Shown here: in pieces, positions 1 to 5,363 of the stretch
How positions within the stretch are numbered: the stretch's first letter is position 1
Layout: every line of letters begins with the position of its first letter
DNA from: Candidatus Latescibacterota bacterium
GTDB lineage: Bacteria > Latescibacterota > MVCY01 > DTYK01
Assembly: GCA_012961925.1 (NCBI GenBank)
Contig: DTYK01000059.1
Location: 1-5,551, forward strand
Reading direction: 5' to 3'
DNA: 5,551 bases
Position numbers and translations under genes: made by a program
The notes under the pieces: generated by a model
Databases searched by the model: none
Seen by the model: only the letters and a program-made list of their open reading frames with translations
Told to the model about the DNA's origin: nothing

Positions 1-9
1 AAAAAGCGG

Positions 10-38
10 TTGACAAATGCCCGGGATTTTCGTATGAT
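10..38 (+). promoter_or_regulatory. Predicted sigma-70 promoter upstream of comM
   Basis: A perfect -35 hexamer TTGACA (10-15) is followed after a 17-bp spacer by TATGAT (33-38), one mismatch from the TATAAT consensus. Transcription would be expected to start near 44-46, giving a leader of about 125 nt before the comM GTG. The strength and spacing make it the clearest promoter in the window. No operator can be recognised, and activity is inferred from sequence only. Confidence 0.75.
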
Positions 39-44
39 ATATTC

Positions 45-168
45 GGTTTTTATTGGATGATACGGTCCTTTGGCCAAGGTGTTTAATAAATTTGCACTTA
101 AAAATAGGGCCTGACAAGAAATTCATCGTTAAGAGTGCTGAGCTTTTGAGTATGACAGGAGATAGGGG
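45..168 (+). other. Untranslated leader of comM, AT-rich
   Basis: About 124 nt separate the predicted transcription start from comM. The region is AT-rich in its middle (80-105). It contains a short hairpin, CCTT/AAGG around a 5-nt loop (67-79), and a possible outer pairing of GGTCCT (64-69) with AGGGCC (106-111). I recognise no known riboswitch or leader family. A ribosome binding site AGGAGA (157-162) sits 6 nt before the GTG start. In-frame TAG at 163-165 rules out a longer comM start. Confidence 0.4.
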
Positions 169-1704
169 GTGTTATCCAAAGTCTTAAGCTGTGCCCTCTT
201 AGGGATTGACGCTTACGTTGTTGAAGTTGAGACTGACATAGACAGGCAACTGCCTTCCTTTTCTACGGTTGGCCTTGCAGAAGGTGCGGTCAGGGAGAGC
301 AAGGATCGGGTGATGGCAGCGGTGAAGAATGCAGGTTATGCCTTTCCCCACAAGAAGATCACCGTGAACCTTGCTCCGGCTGATATCAGAAAGGGAGGCA
401 CTGCTTTTGACCTGCCCATAGCCATCTCCATCCTCGCTGCCACGGGTCAGATAAAGAGCGATCATCTCTCCGAATATGTGCTCCTTGGTGAATTATCCCT
501 TGACAGTTCACTGCGGCCTGTGCACGGTGTATTATCCATGGCTGTTGCCGTGCGAGATGCTGGTATAAGGGGGATGATCCTGCCGAAGGGGAACGTCAAA
601 GAGGCTGCGATGGCCCAAGGGCTGGCGGTCTATCCGGTCTCAAGCCTGAAGGAGGTGGTAGACCTCCTGTGTGAGGACACTGCTCCCGACCCTTTCCGGT
701 TGGACGCTGATGGGGTATTCACCCAGAGTCTGGACTATAGTATCGATTTTTCTGATGTGAGGGGGCAGGAGCACGCAAAAAGGGCACTGGAGGTGGCAGC
801 AGCCGGTGGGCATAATATAATCATGATCGGTCCACCCGGTTCGGGCAAGACGATGCTGGCCAGGAGGCTACCCACAATTCTGCCCCATCTAACCCTGGAG
901 GAGGCTCTGGTAACGACGAAGATCCATTCGGTGGCCGGATTGTTGCCGCCAAACACTGCCCTGATTGCCACACGTCCCTTCAGGTCGCCCCATCATACGA
1001 TAAGCGATGCAGGGTTGATCGGCGGCGGGAACGTACCTCGCCCCGGGGAGGTGAGTCTTGCCCACAATGGGGTGCTCTTCCTGGATGAACTTCCGGAGTT
1101 CAAAAGGAGCGTCCTGGAGGTCCTGAGACAGCCTCTGGAGGATGGTGTGGTGACCATTGCCCGCGCCGGGATCTCACTCACATACCCGGCCAGCTTCATG
1201 CTGGCTGCAGCGATGAACCCTTGTCCATGCGGCTACTATTCCGATCCTCACCATGAGTGTACCTGTACCCCACCCCAGATCCAACGTTACATGTCCAAGG
1301 TTTCAGGCCCGTTACTCGATCGTATCGACATCCACATCGAGGTACCGGCGGTCAAATACGAAGACCTTTCAGGCAAGCCGACAGGGGAACCATCTGCCAC
1401 GATCCGGGAAAGGGTGAACAGGGCGCGTAAGATCCAGCTTGAGAGGTTCAAGGGGAAGAAGGGAATCTTCTGCAATGGTCACATGGAACCCAAACAGATC
1501 CGCCAGGTCTGCCAGCCGGACCGGAAAGGCAGCGAACTTCTCCGGTTGGCTATAACCAAGCTCGGACTGTCTGCCAGAGCCTATGACCGGATCTTAAAGG
1601 TGGCACGAACCATTGCAGATCTGGAAGGGGCAGAGGAGATCAAACCGGAACATATCTCCGAAGCTATCCAGTACCGGAGCTTAGACAGAGAGCTATGGAC
1701 GTAG
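169..1704 (+). CDS. comM: ComM/YifB family Mg-chelatase-like AAA+ ATPase
   Basis: 511 residues, the usual length of the YifB/ComM family (about 500-510). The N-terminal ChlI-type domain spans roughly residues 1-170, beginning with the family-typical string of SCALLGIDAY, then SFSTVGLAEGAVRES. A central AAA+ core carries Walker A GPPGSGKT (221-228), Walker B VLFLDE (302-307) and a GPLLDRID motif with a likely arginine-finger region (380-387). Four cysteines (NPCPCG at 350-355, and C364/C366) look like a metal-binding cluster common in the family. The Mg-chelatase C-terminal domain occupies about residues 410-511. ComM is known in Vibrio as a hexameric helicase that promotes branch migration while transformed single-stranded DNA integrates. 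The family is widespread also in bacteria not known to be competent, so a wider recombination role is likely. It acts in the cytoplasm. The name Mg chelatase is historical: no chlorophyll genes are present. The GTG start is fixed by a ribosome binding site at 157-162 and an in-frame stop just upstream. Confidence 0.95.
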   Translation: MLSKVLSCALLGIDAYVVEVETDIDRQLPSFSTVGLAEGAVRESKDRVMAAVKNAGYAFPHKKITVNLAPADIRKGGTAFDLPIAISILAATGQIKSDHLSEYVLLGELSLDSSLRPVHGVLSMAVAVRDAGIRGMILPKGNVKEAAMAQGLAVYPVSSLKEVVDLLCEDTAPDPFRLDADGVFTQSLDYSIDFSDVRGQEHAKRALEVAAAGGHNIIMIGPPGSGKTMLARRLPTILPHLTLEEALVTTKIHSVAGLLPPNTALIATRPFRSPHHTISDAGLIGGGNVPRPGEVSLAHNGVLFLDELPEFKRSVLEVLRQPLEDGVVTIARAGISLTYPASFMLAAAMNPCPCGYYSDPHHECTCTPPQIQRYMSKVSGPLLDRIDIHIEVPAVKYEDLSGKPTGEPSATIRERVNRARKIQLERFKGKKGIFCNGHMEPKQIRQVCQPDRKGSELLRLAITKLGLSARAYDRILKVARTIADLEGAEEIKPEHISEAIQYRSLDRELWT

Positions 1705-1853
1705 AATATCACAGGGAGAGCGGTATCCCTGAGATCGTAAGGTCTTCCCCTCTTAGTTGGCTGGATCGTGGGAGGTTCTCACCTAAGAGAAGATATATCT
1801 GGAGAGATAACTTACCATCGATGATCTCAAGCGAACAAAAGGAGGGACGGTAA
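1695..1853 (+). CDS. Possible 52-aa small ORF bridging comM and the TIM-barrel gene (doubtful)
   Basis: An ATG at 1695, inside the last codons of comM in another frame, opens 52 codons that run through the whole intergenic gap and stop at TAA 1851-1853. This stop overlaps the ATG of the next gene as TAATG, a classic coupling arrangement. The predicted product is basic and polar, starts MDVEYHRESG, ends SSEQKEGR, is rich in Arg and Ser, and has no membrane segment or motif I recognise. There is no good ribosome binding site (only a weak GAGAG just upstream). A run of 52 open codons is expected by chance in a minority of frames, and the same bases form good RNA helices, so this may well be noncoding. 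Confidence 0.2.
   Translation: MDVEYHRESGIPEIVRSSPLSWLDRGRFSPKRRYIWRDNLPSMISSEQKEGR
1731..1828 (+). other. Nested inverted repeats, possible structured RNA between comM and the TIM-barrel gene
   Basis: The 5' arm GAGATC-GTAAG (1731-1741) can pair with CTTAC (1811-1815) and GATCTC (1823-1828), leaving a 7-nt bulge. Inside it TCTT (1743-1746) and CTCTTAG (1750-1756) pair with CTAAGAG-AAGA (1783-1793) across a 3-nt bulge. Two further hairpins sit inside: GTGGGA/TCTCAC around GGT (1768-1782, one G-T pair), stacked directly against the second helix, and TATCT/AGATA around GGAG (1796-1809). The structure ends 10 nt before the AAGGAGG of the next gene. It matches no riboswitch I can name and has no U tract, so it is not an intrinsic terminator. 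Purine/pyrimidine-biased sequence raises the chance of accidental pairing. Confidence 0.35.
1839..1845 (+). promoter_or_regulatory. Strong ribosome binding site of the TIM-barrel gene
   Basis: AAGGAGG is fully complementary to the 16S rRNA tail and lies 7 nt before the ATG at 1853, which decides this start. It also lies within the possible small ORF ending at 1853 and directly downstream of the inverted repeats at 1731-1828, so folding there could influence its access. Confidence 0.8.
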
Positions 1854-2755
1854 TGGATGTTAAACTTGGTATTAACGCCTGTTTTGCAGTTAAAAGGTGG
1901 CCCGAGCCTGAGGCGTGGCTTAAGATCGTGGGAGAGGATCTCGGTCTGAAAGAGGCGCAGTTCTCCCTCGACCTTCTGGATCCCAGGGTCTCCGAACCCA
2001 CACGTAGCAAGATGTGCGAGAAGATCAACCAGGCAGCGACCAGATATGGAGTCCATATACAGACGACGTTCACCGGTCTCGCGGCATACTGTTTCAACCT
2101 CCTACTGCATCCCGATATCGGGATGAGGATGGACGCCGTCCACTGGTTTGAAGAGGCCATTGAGGTGACGTCAATGCTCGGTGCCGAGGGTACAGGGGGG
2201 CACATCGCTTCGCTCTCGATGTGGGACTTCCAAGATGACCTGAGAAGAGAGTGCCTGACCGAGGCCCTCATCGAATCACTTCACCATCTTGCCGAACTTG
2301 TCAAGATCGAAGGCCAGAGATATTTCCTTTGGGAGCCGATGCCTGTGCCACGGGAGAGGCCCTGTACGATCGACGATGCAAAGAGGCTTTATGAGAAGGT
2401 CAATGATGGCGCGGCCGTGCCGATCGTTTACTGCATAGACTGGGGTCATCAATGTACCTACAGCGCCACGGGCAAGGACAGGGATACATACGCCTGGCTT
2501 GAGGAACTCTCACCCATGTCGCCTGTGATGCACGTCCAGCAGACCGATGGTAAGGCTGACTGTCACTGGCCCTTCACCAAGGAGTTCAACAACAAAGGGA
2601 TCATCGAGCCCGGCCGTGCCCTGGATGCGATTGCCAGATCCGGCGTCAAAGAGGTAGTGCTTATGCTGGAGATAATCCACCCCTTCGAGGCAGAGGAGAG
2701 CAAGGTCCTTGACGACCTTAAAGAATCCGTCGAGTACTGGAAGAAGTATCTGTAA
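1853..2755 (+). CDS. Xylose-isomerase-like TIM-barrel protein, probable sugar-phosphate isomerase/epimerase
   Basis: 300 residues, the normal size for the AP-endonuclease-2/xylose-isomerase-like (AP_endonuc_2) TIM-barrel superfamily. The opening strand KLGINACF is followed by regular beta/alpha spacing. The usual divalent-metal set seems present: Glu161 in WEPMPVPRE, Asp196 with His199 in CIDWGHQ, His227 in HVQQTDG (or His238 in DCHWPF), and Glu273 in LMLEIIHPFE. Family members isomerise or epimerise free or phosphorylated ketoses in the cytoplasm. The WEPMPVPRE and HVQQTDG signatures remind me of the tetrulose-phosphate epimerases of erythritol/erythronate catabolism (EryC-type), but no kinase, dehydrogenase or transporter of such a pathway is nearby, so the substrate is open. 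The start has an excellent AAGGAGG (1839-1845) 7 nt upstream. It lies 148 nt after comM and 124 nt before purM on the same strand. The fold assignment is firm; the reaction is not. Confidence 0.88.
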   Translation: MDVKLGINACFAVKRWPEPEAWLKIVGEDLGLKEAQFSLDLLDPRVSEPTRSKMCEKINQAATRYGVHIQTTFTGLAAYCFNLLLHPDIGMRMDAVHWFEEAIEVTSMLGAEGTGGHIASLSMWDFQDDLRRECLTEALIESLHHLAELVKIEGQRYFLWEPMPVPRERPCTIDDAKRLYEKVNDGAAVPIVYCIDWGHQCTYSATGKDRDTYAWLEELSPMSPVMHVQQTDGKADCHWPFTKEFNNKGIIEPGRALDAIARSGVKEVVLMLEIIHPFEAEESKVLDDLKESVEYWKKYL

Positions 2756-2879
2756 AGCGAGGGCGAGCTGGAGTTCAGCCTCTAAGCTTTCATCCCCGGA
2801 GCTACAAGCTTGGAGACATATCGTACCCAAGATGAAATGCTAAAGCATTAACCCCTCCATTAACTGGATCGGAGGCCAT
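2756..2879 (+). other. 124-nt gap before purM, no clear terminator or promoter
   Basis: The gap holds a small hairpin AATGC-TAAA-GCATT (2836-2849) and two AAGCTT palindromes that could pair with each other. No stem is followed by a T run, so I see no intrinsic terminator after the TIM-barrel gene, and no convincing -35/-10 pair for purM. A known PurR operator or purine riboswitch was looked for by eye and not seen. Co-transcription with the upstream gene is therefore possible. Confidence 0.35.
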
Positions 2880-3950
2880 ATGAGCCTTAATTCTCACAGA
2901 CCGGATCCGCCTGAAAAAGGGATTACATACGCCGAGGCTGGGGTAGACATCGGGGCTGCCAATACCACAAAACAAAGGATAAAGTCCCTCCTCAGATCCA
3001 CATTCGGGCCGGAGGTCCTATCCGATGTCGGGGCCTTTGCGGGCCTCTTTCAGGCCAAATGGGGGGATTACGAGGATCCTGTCCTGGTATCAAGTGTTGA
3101 CGGGGTGGGGACAAAGCTTAAGGTAGCCTTTATGATGGGCAAACACGACACTGTCGGTATAGACCTCGTATCCCACTGTGTTAACGACATCCTCGTCTAT
3201 GGGGCTCAGCCACTGTTTTTTATGGATTATATCGCTATGACCAGGCACAGTGGAGAGGTCATCCTTGAGGTGGTGAGCGGGATAGCTCGGGCATGCAAAG
3301 ATGTTGGATGCACCTTGTTGGGAGGTGAAATGGCGGAGATGCCGGGGTTTTACAACGAAGGGGAATACGATCTGATCGGGATGGTCGTTGGCCTCGTTGA
3401 TCGTAAGGGAATCATCGATGGCTCAAGGATCTCACCCGGAGATGTAATCCTTGGGCTCGCCTCAAATGGCCTCCACACCAACGGATACTCCCTTGCCAGA
3501 AAACTATTCTTCGACCATGCGGGGTGGGACGTTAATACCTACATAGATCCCCTGGGATGCACGATCGGAGAGGAGCTTATGAAACCCCACAGGTGCTATG
3601 CCAGACCTGTACTTGAATTGCTGCGTTCTTTGCCGGTTCATGGAATCGTACACATCACAGGAGGGGGGTTTCAGGATAACATACCAAGGATCCTTCCCCC
3701 TGACAGGAGGGCCCATATTCGCCTTGGGTCATGGGATATACCTCCTGTTTTTACGCTATTGCAGAAAACAGGGAAGATATCCGATGAGGAGATGTTTCAC
3801 ACCTTCAATATGGGCATCGGGATGCTGTTGATCCTGCCGCCCGAAAATACAGAGCGGGCCGAGAAATTACTTATCGAACATGGGGAGAAGGTATTCGGTA
3901 TAGGTGAAATCAGCGAAGGTACACGGGAGGTCAGTTTTGACCAGAAATAG
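2880..3950 (+). CDS. purM: Phosphoribosylformylglycinamidine cyclo-ligase (AIR synthase)
   Basis: 356 residues; the E. coli enzyme is about 345. PurM uses ATP to close the imidazole ring of formylglycinamidine ribonucleotide, making aminoimidazole ribonucleotide in step five of de novo purine synthesis, as a cytoplasmic homodimer. Family landmarks appear in order: YAEAGVDIGA near the N-terminus, the ATP-binding loop SVDGVGTKLK (72-81), DLVSHCVNDILVYGAQPLFF, GGEMAEMPG (148-156), LASNGLHTNGYSLAR, HITGGGFQDNIPRILP (258-273), and FNMGIGM near the end. All conserved segments look intact. A CGGAGG (2870-2875) lies only 4 nt before the ATG, a rather tight spacing. The N-terminal tail of about 15 residues before the conserved start is slightly long, but no better start is obvious. 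The neighbours are not purine genes; purN, often next to purM in proteobacteria, is absent, and a VanZ-like gene overlaps its end. Confidence 0.96.
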   Translation: MSLNSHRPDPPEKGITYAEAGVDIGAANTTKQRIKSLLRSTFGPEVLSDVGAFAGLFQAKWGDYEDPVLVSSVDGVGTKLKVAFMMGKHDTVGIDLVSHCVNDILVYGAQPLFFMDYIAMTRHSGEVILEVVSGIARACKDVGCTLLGGEMAEMPGFYNEGEYDLIGMVVGLVDRKGIIDGSRISPGDVILGLASNGLHTNGYSLARKLFFDHAGWDVNTYIDPLGCTIGEELMKPHRCYARPVLELLRSLPVHGIVHITGGGFQDNIPRILPPDRRAHIRLGSWDIPPVFTLLQKTGKISDEEMFHTFNMGIGMLLILPPENTERAEKLLIEHGEKVFGIGEISEGTREVSFDQK

Positions 3951-4326
3951 CTTCGTCAGGAATCAGTTGCCGGCAATCGTGTGGGCCGGACTTATATTCA
4001 CAGGATCATCCATCCCCGGGTTCTCAACACCGCCGCTCGGTCTATTTTCACTCGACAAGATAGCCCATTTTTTTGAATTTGGCATATTTGGTTTTTTACT
4101 CGCACGGGCTATGACCGCATGGCCCCGTATTAAAGGACCCGAGAAGACAATCCTCTTTGCCAGCTTAACGGGCATCTCATGGGCACTTCTCGATGAATTC
4201 CATCAGATGTTTGTGAGAGGGAGAAATGCAAGCGTCTATGATTTTTTAGCCGATGCCCTCGGGGTCCTTGCCGCCCAGTTCTTATATGTGTTTCTTCTGA
4301 GTCGCCGCAACAGAAAGCAGTCCTGA
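3937..4326 (+). CDS. VanZ-like family small membrane protein
   Basis: 129 residues from the preferred TTG start. GGGAGG (3925-3930) lies 6 nt before TTG 3937, whereas the alternative GTG at 3904 (140 residues) lacks a comparable site and would overlap purM by 47 nt instead of 14. Conserved VanZ-like motifs are present: DKIAHF (40-45), then EFGIFGFLLARA, and DEFHQ (86-90) followed by FVRGRNASVYDFLADALG. About four hydrophobic membrane segments are seen, roughly residues 9-26, 44-61, 71-86 and 104-122, with a basic C-terminal tail RRNRKQS. The family is named for VanZ of enterococci, which gives low-level teicoplanin resistance. Most members are stand-alone proteins of unknown function, and nothing here suggests a resistance cluster. 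Overlap with purM implies co-transcription and translational coupling. Its stop codon abuts the stop of the convergent gene at 4327. Confidence 0.88.
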   Translation: MTRNSFVRNQLPAIVWAGLIFTGSSIPGFSTPPLGLFSLDKIAHFFEFGIFGFLLARAMTAWPRIKGPEKTILFASLTGISWALLDEFHQMFVRGRNASVYDFLADALGVLAAQFLYVFLLSRRNRKQS

Positions 4327-4331
4327 TCAGG
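4322..4331. repeat. 10-bp palindrome holding two abutting convergent stop codons
   Basis: CCTGATCAGG is a perfect 10-bp palindrome. Its central TGATCA contains the TGA of the VanZ-like gene (4324-4326, plus) and the TGA of the DUF3467 gene (4327-4329, minus). No base separates the genes, and no stem with a T run follows on either strand, so neither has a visible intrinsic terminator here. Confidence 0.85.
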
Positions 4332-4626
4332 TCTTGGGCACCTGGAAACCTATATCTTTCTCCTCGGGACCGGCGACCTTTATCTTTCCGTGCCGGTTTT
4401 CGTACTTCCTTATGTTTTCACTCAGAGCATTCTCAAGTAGCTTCGCGTGCTGAGGGGTCATCACGATCCTTGCGTAGACCTTTGCCTTGGCCAGCCCGGG
4501 GAGTACCCTGGCAAAGTCGATGATGAATTCAGAGGGCGTGTGGGTGATCAATGCAAGGTTGGAATAGATACCCTCCGACTCCTTCTCCCCCAGTTCTATG
4601 TCGACCTTCCTCGCCTTCTGCTCCAT
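4327..4626 (-). CDS. DUF3467 family protein
   Basis: 99 residues. It matches my memory of DUF3467: YSNLALITHTPSEFIIDFARVLPG at 21-44, followed by ARIVMTPQHAKLLENAL (52-68) and an NIRKYENRHGKI stretch, a short alpha/beta or beta-rich domain with no signal peptide or membrane segment. The function is unknown, and I see no catalytic motif. The charged N-terminus (EQKARKVDIELGEKESEG) is probably flexible. The ATG at 4626 has an excellent AAGGAGG (4640-4634) 7 nt upstream. It is 49 nt downstream of phoU on the same strand, so read-through from pst-phoU is possible, and a separate promoter is also visible in that gap. A role in phosphate stress is only suggested by position. Confidence 0.85.
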   Translation of the reverse strand: MEQKARKVDIELGEKESEGIYSNLALITHTPSEFIIDFARVLPGLAKAKVYARIVMTPQHAKLLENALSENIRKYENRHGKIKVAGPEEKDIGFQVPKT

Positions 4627-4649
4627 CTGGCTGCCTCCTTTTTAGCCTC

Positions 4650-4679
4650 AATATAACCCGAAACAAGGCTGGAAGTCAA
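4650..4679 (-). promoter_or_regulatory. Predicted promoter for the DUF3467 gene, overlapping the phoU stop
   Basis: On the minus strand TTGACT (4679-4674) and TATATT (4655-4650) are separated by 18 bp; TTATAT shifted by one base gives 17 bp. Each box has one or two mismatches to the sigma-70 consensus. The TGA stop of phoU (4678-4676) lies inside the -35 box. A start near 4643 would leave a leader of under 20 nt, just enough for the AAGGAGG at 4640-4634. An AGCCT/AGGCT inverted repeat (4670-4666 and 4649-4645) flanks the spacer and -10. No Pho box is obvious. Confidence 0.45.
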
Positions 4680-5350
4680 GAGTCCGATCTCTCTTCAACA
4701 TGATGCTTAATCGTCTTCCCGTCCACTAAGTAGACCACGTCTTCGCAGATGTTCGTCGCCAGGTCGGCTATCCTCTCCAAATGGCGCCCAACCAATATGA
4801 GATCGACGGCCCGGGCTATGGTTTTAGGGTCCTGCATCATATAGGTCAAAAGCTCCCTGAATATCTGATCATTGAGGTCATCAACTTCGTCATCCCGTTC
4901 ACATACACGCCTGGCCAGTTTAGTATCCTGATTCACAAAAGCGTCGAGGCTGTCTTTCACCATCTTCTGGGCTAAGGCTGCCATTCGGGGGATATCTATT
5001 AGGGGTTTAAGGAGCGGTTGTTTTAGCAAATCTAAACTCCTTTCAGCAATGTTGACCGCCTGGTCACCGATTCTCTCTAAATCGTTGTTGATTTTCAATG
5101 CAGAGGCAATAAACCGCAAATCGACCGCCAGAGGCTGTTGAAGGGCCAAAAGCTTCAAGCACAATTCATCTATTTCGATTTCCAGGAAGTTTATAGTTTC
5201 ATCTGCCTGGATGACTTGCTCTGCCAACTTTGCGTTCCGTTCCACCAACGCTCTTACCGCCCGGCTAATAGCCTCTTCTGCCAGCCTCGCCATTTCGAGT
5301 AATTTTTCGTTGAGGCGTTTCAGTTCTTGATCAAAATATCTTTTGGGCAT
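4676..5350 (-). CDS. phoU: Phosphate signalling complex protein PhoU
   Basis: 224 residues from the preferred ATG, within the usual 210-240 range. PhoU links the Pst phosphate transporter to the PhoR/PhoB two-component system and dampens Pho signalling when phosphate is plentiful; it acts on the inner face of the membrane. Two tandem three-helix PhoU domains are visible. Each carries the metal-binding ExxxD-type motif: LERIGD at 91-96 and LERIAD at 191-196, spaced exactly 100 residues apart. The segment LQQPLAVDLRFIASALKIN in domain one is strongly conserved. The protein is nearly all helical and lacks membrane segments. Start choice: the ATG at 5356 touches the GAGGAGG with no spacing, while the ATG at 5350 lies 6 nt beyond it, so 5350 is preferred (two residues shorter). 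The gap from the pstB stop is 12 nt, showing one transcript. Confidence 0.96.
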   Translation of the reverse strand: MPKRYFDQELKRLNEKLLEMARLAEEAISRAVRALVERNAKLAEQVIQADETINFLEIEIDELCLKLLALQQPLAVDLRFIASALKINNDLERIGDQAVNIAERSLDLLKQPLLKPLIDIPRMAALAQKMVKDSLDAFVNQDTKLARRVCERDDEVDDLNDQIFRELLTYMMQDPKTIARAVDLILVGRHLERIADLATNICEDVVYLVDGKTIKHHVEERSDS

Positions 5351-5356
5351 GGTCAT

Positions 5357-5363
5357 CCTCCTC
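5357..5363 (-). promoter_or_regulatory. phoU ribosome binding site next to the pstB stop
   Basis: GAGGAGG on the minus strand begins with the last base of the pstB TAG stop (5365-5363). It directly abuts the ATG at 5356 and lies 6 nt before the ATG at 5350. Normal spacing favours the second ATG. The tight packing suggests coupled translation of pstB and phoU. Confidence 0.75.

Noticed and set aside
57..86. Nine-codon frame MIRSFGQGV in the comM leader as a possible leader peptide
   Set aside because: No ribosome binding site precedes it and there is no run of regulatory codons, so it is best explained by chance.
1783..2271. 162-codon minus-strand open frame
   Set aside because: It lies opposite the well-supported TIM-barrel gene, has no recognisable domain, and its composition (rich in Ser and Arg) is typical of an antisense shadow.
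2836..2849. AATGC-TAAA-GCATT hairpin as a terminator between the TIM-barrel gene and purM
   Set aside because: The stem is only 5 bp, AT-rich and not followed by a T run.
3598..3831. 77-codon plus-strand frame within purM
   Set aside because: Lies wholly inside conserved purM sequence in another frame; Cys-rich and low in plausible structure, with no family resemblance.
3937..4326. VanZ-like gene as a glycopeptide resistance determinant
   Set aside because: Most VanZ-like proteins lie outside van clusters; no vanA-type ligase, vanH/X or vanRS genes are nearby, and this one is embedded next to purM.
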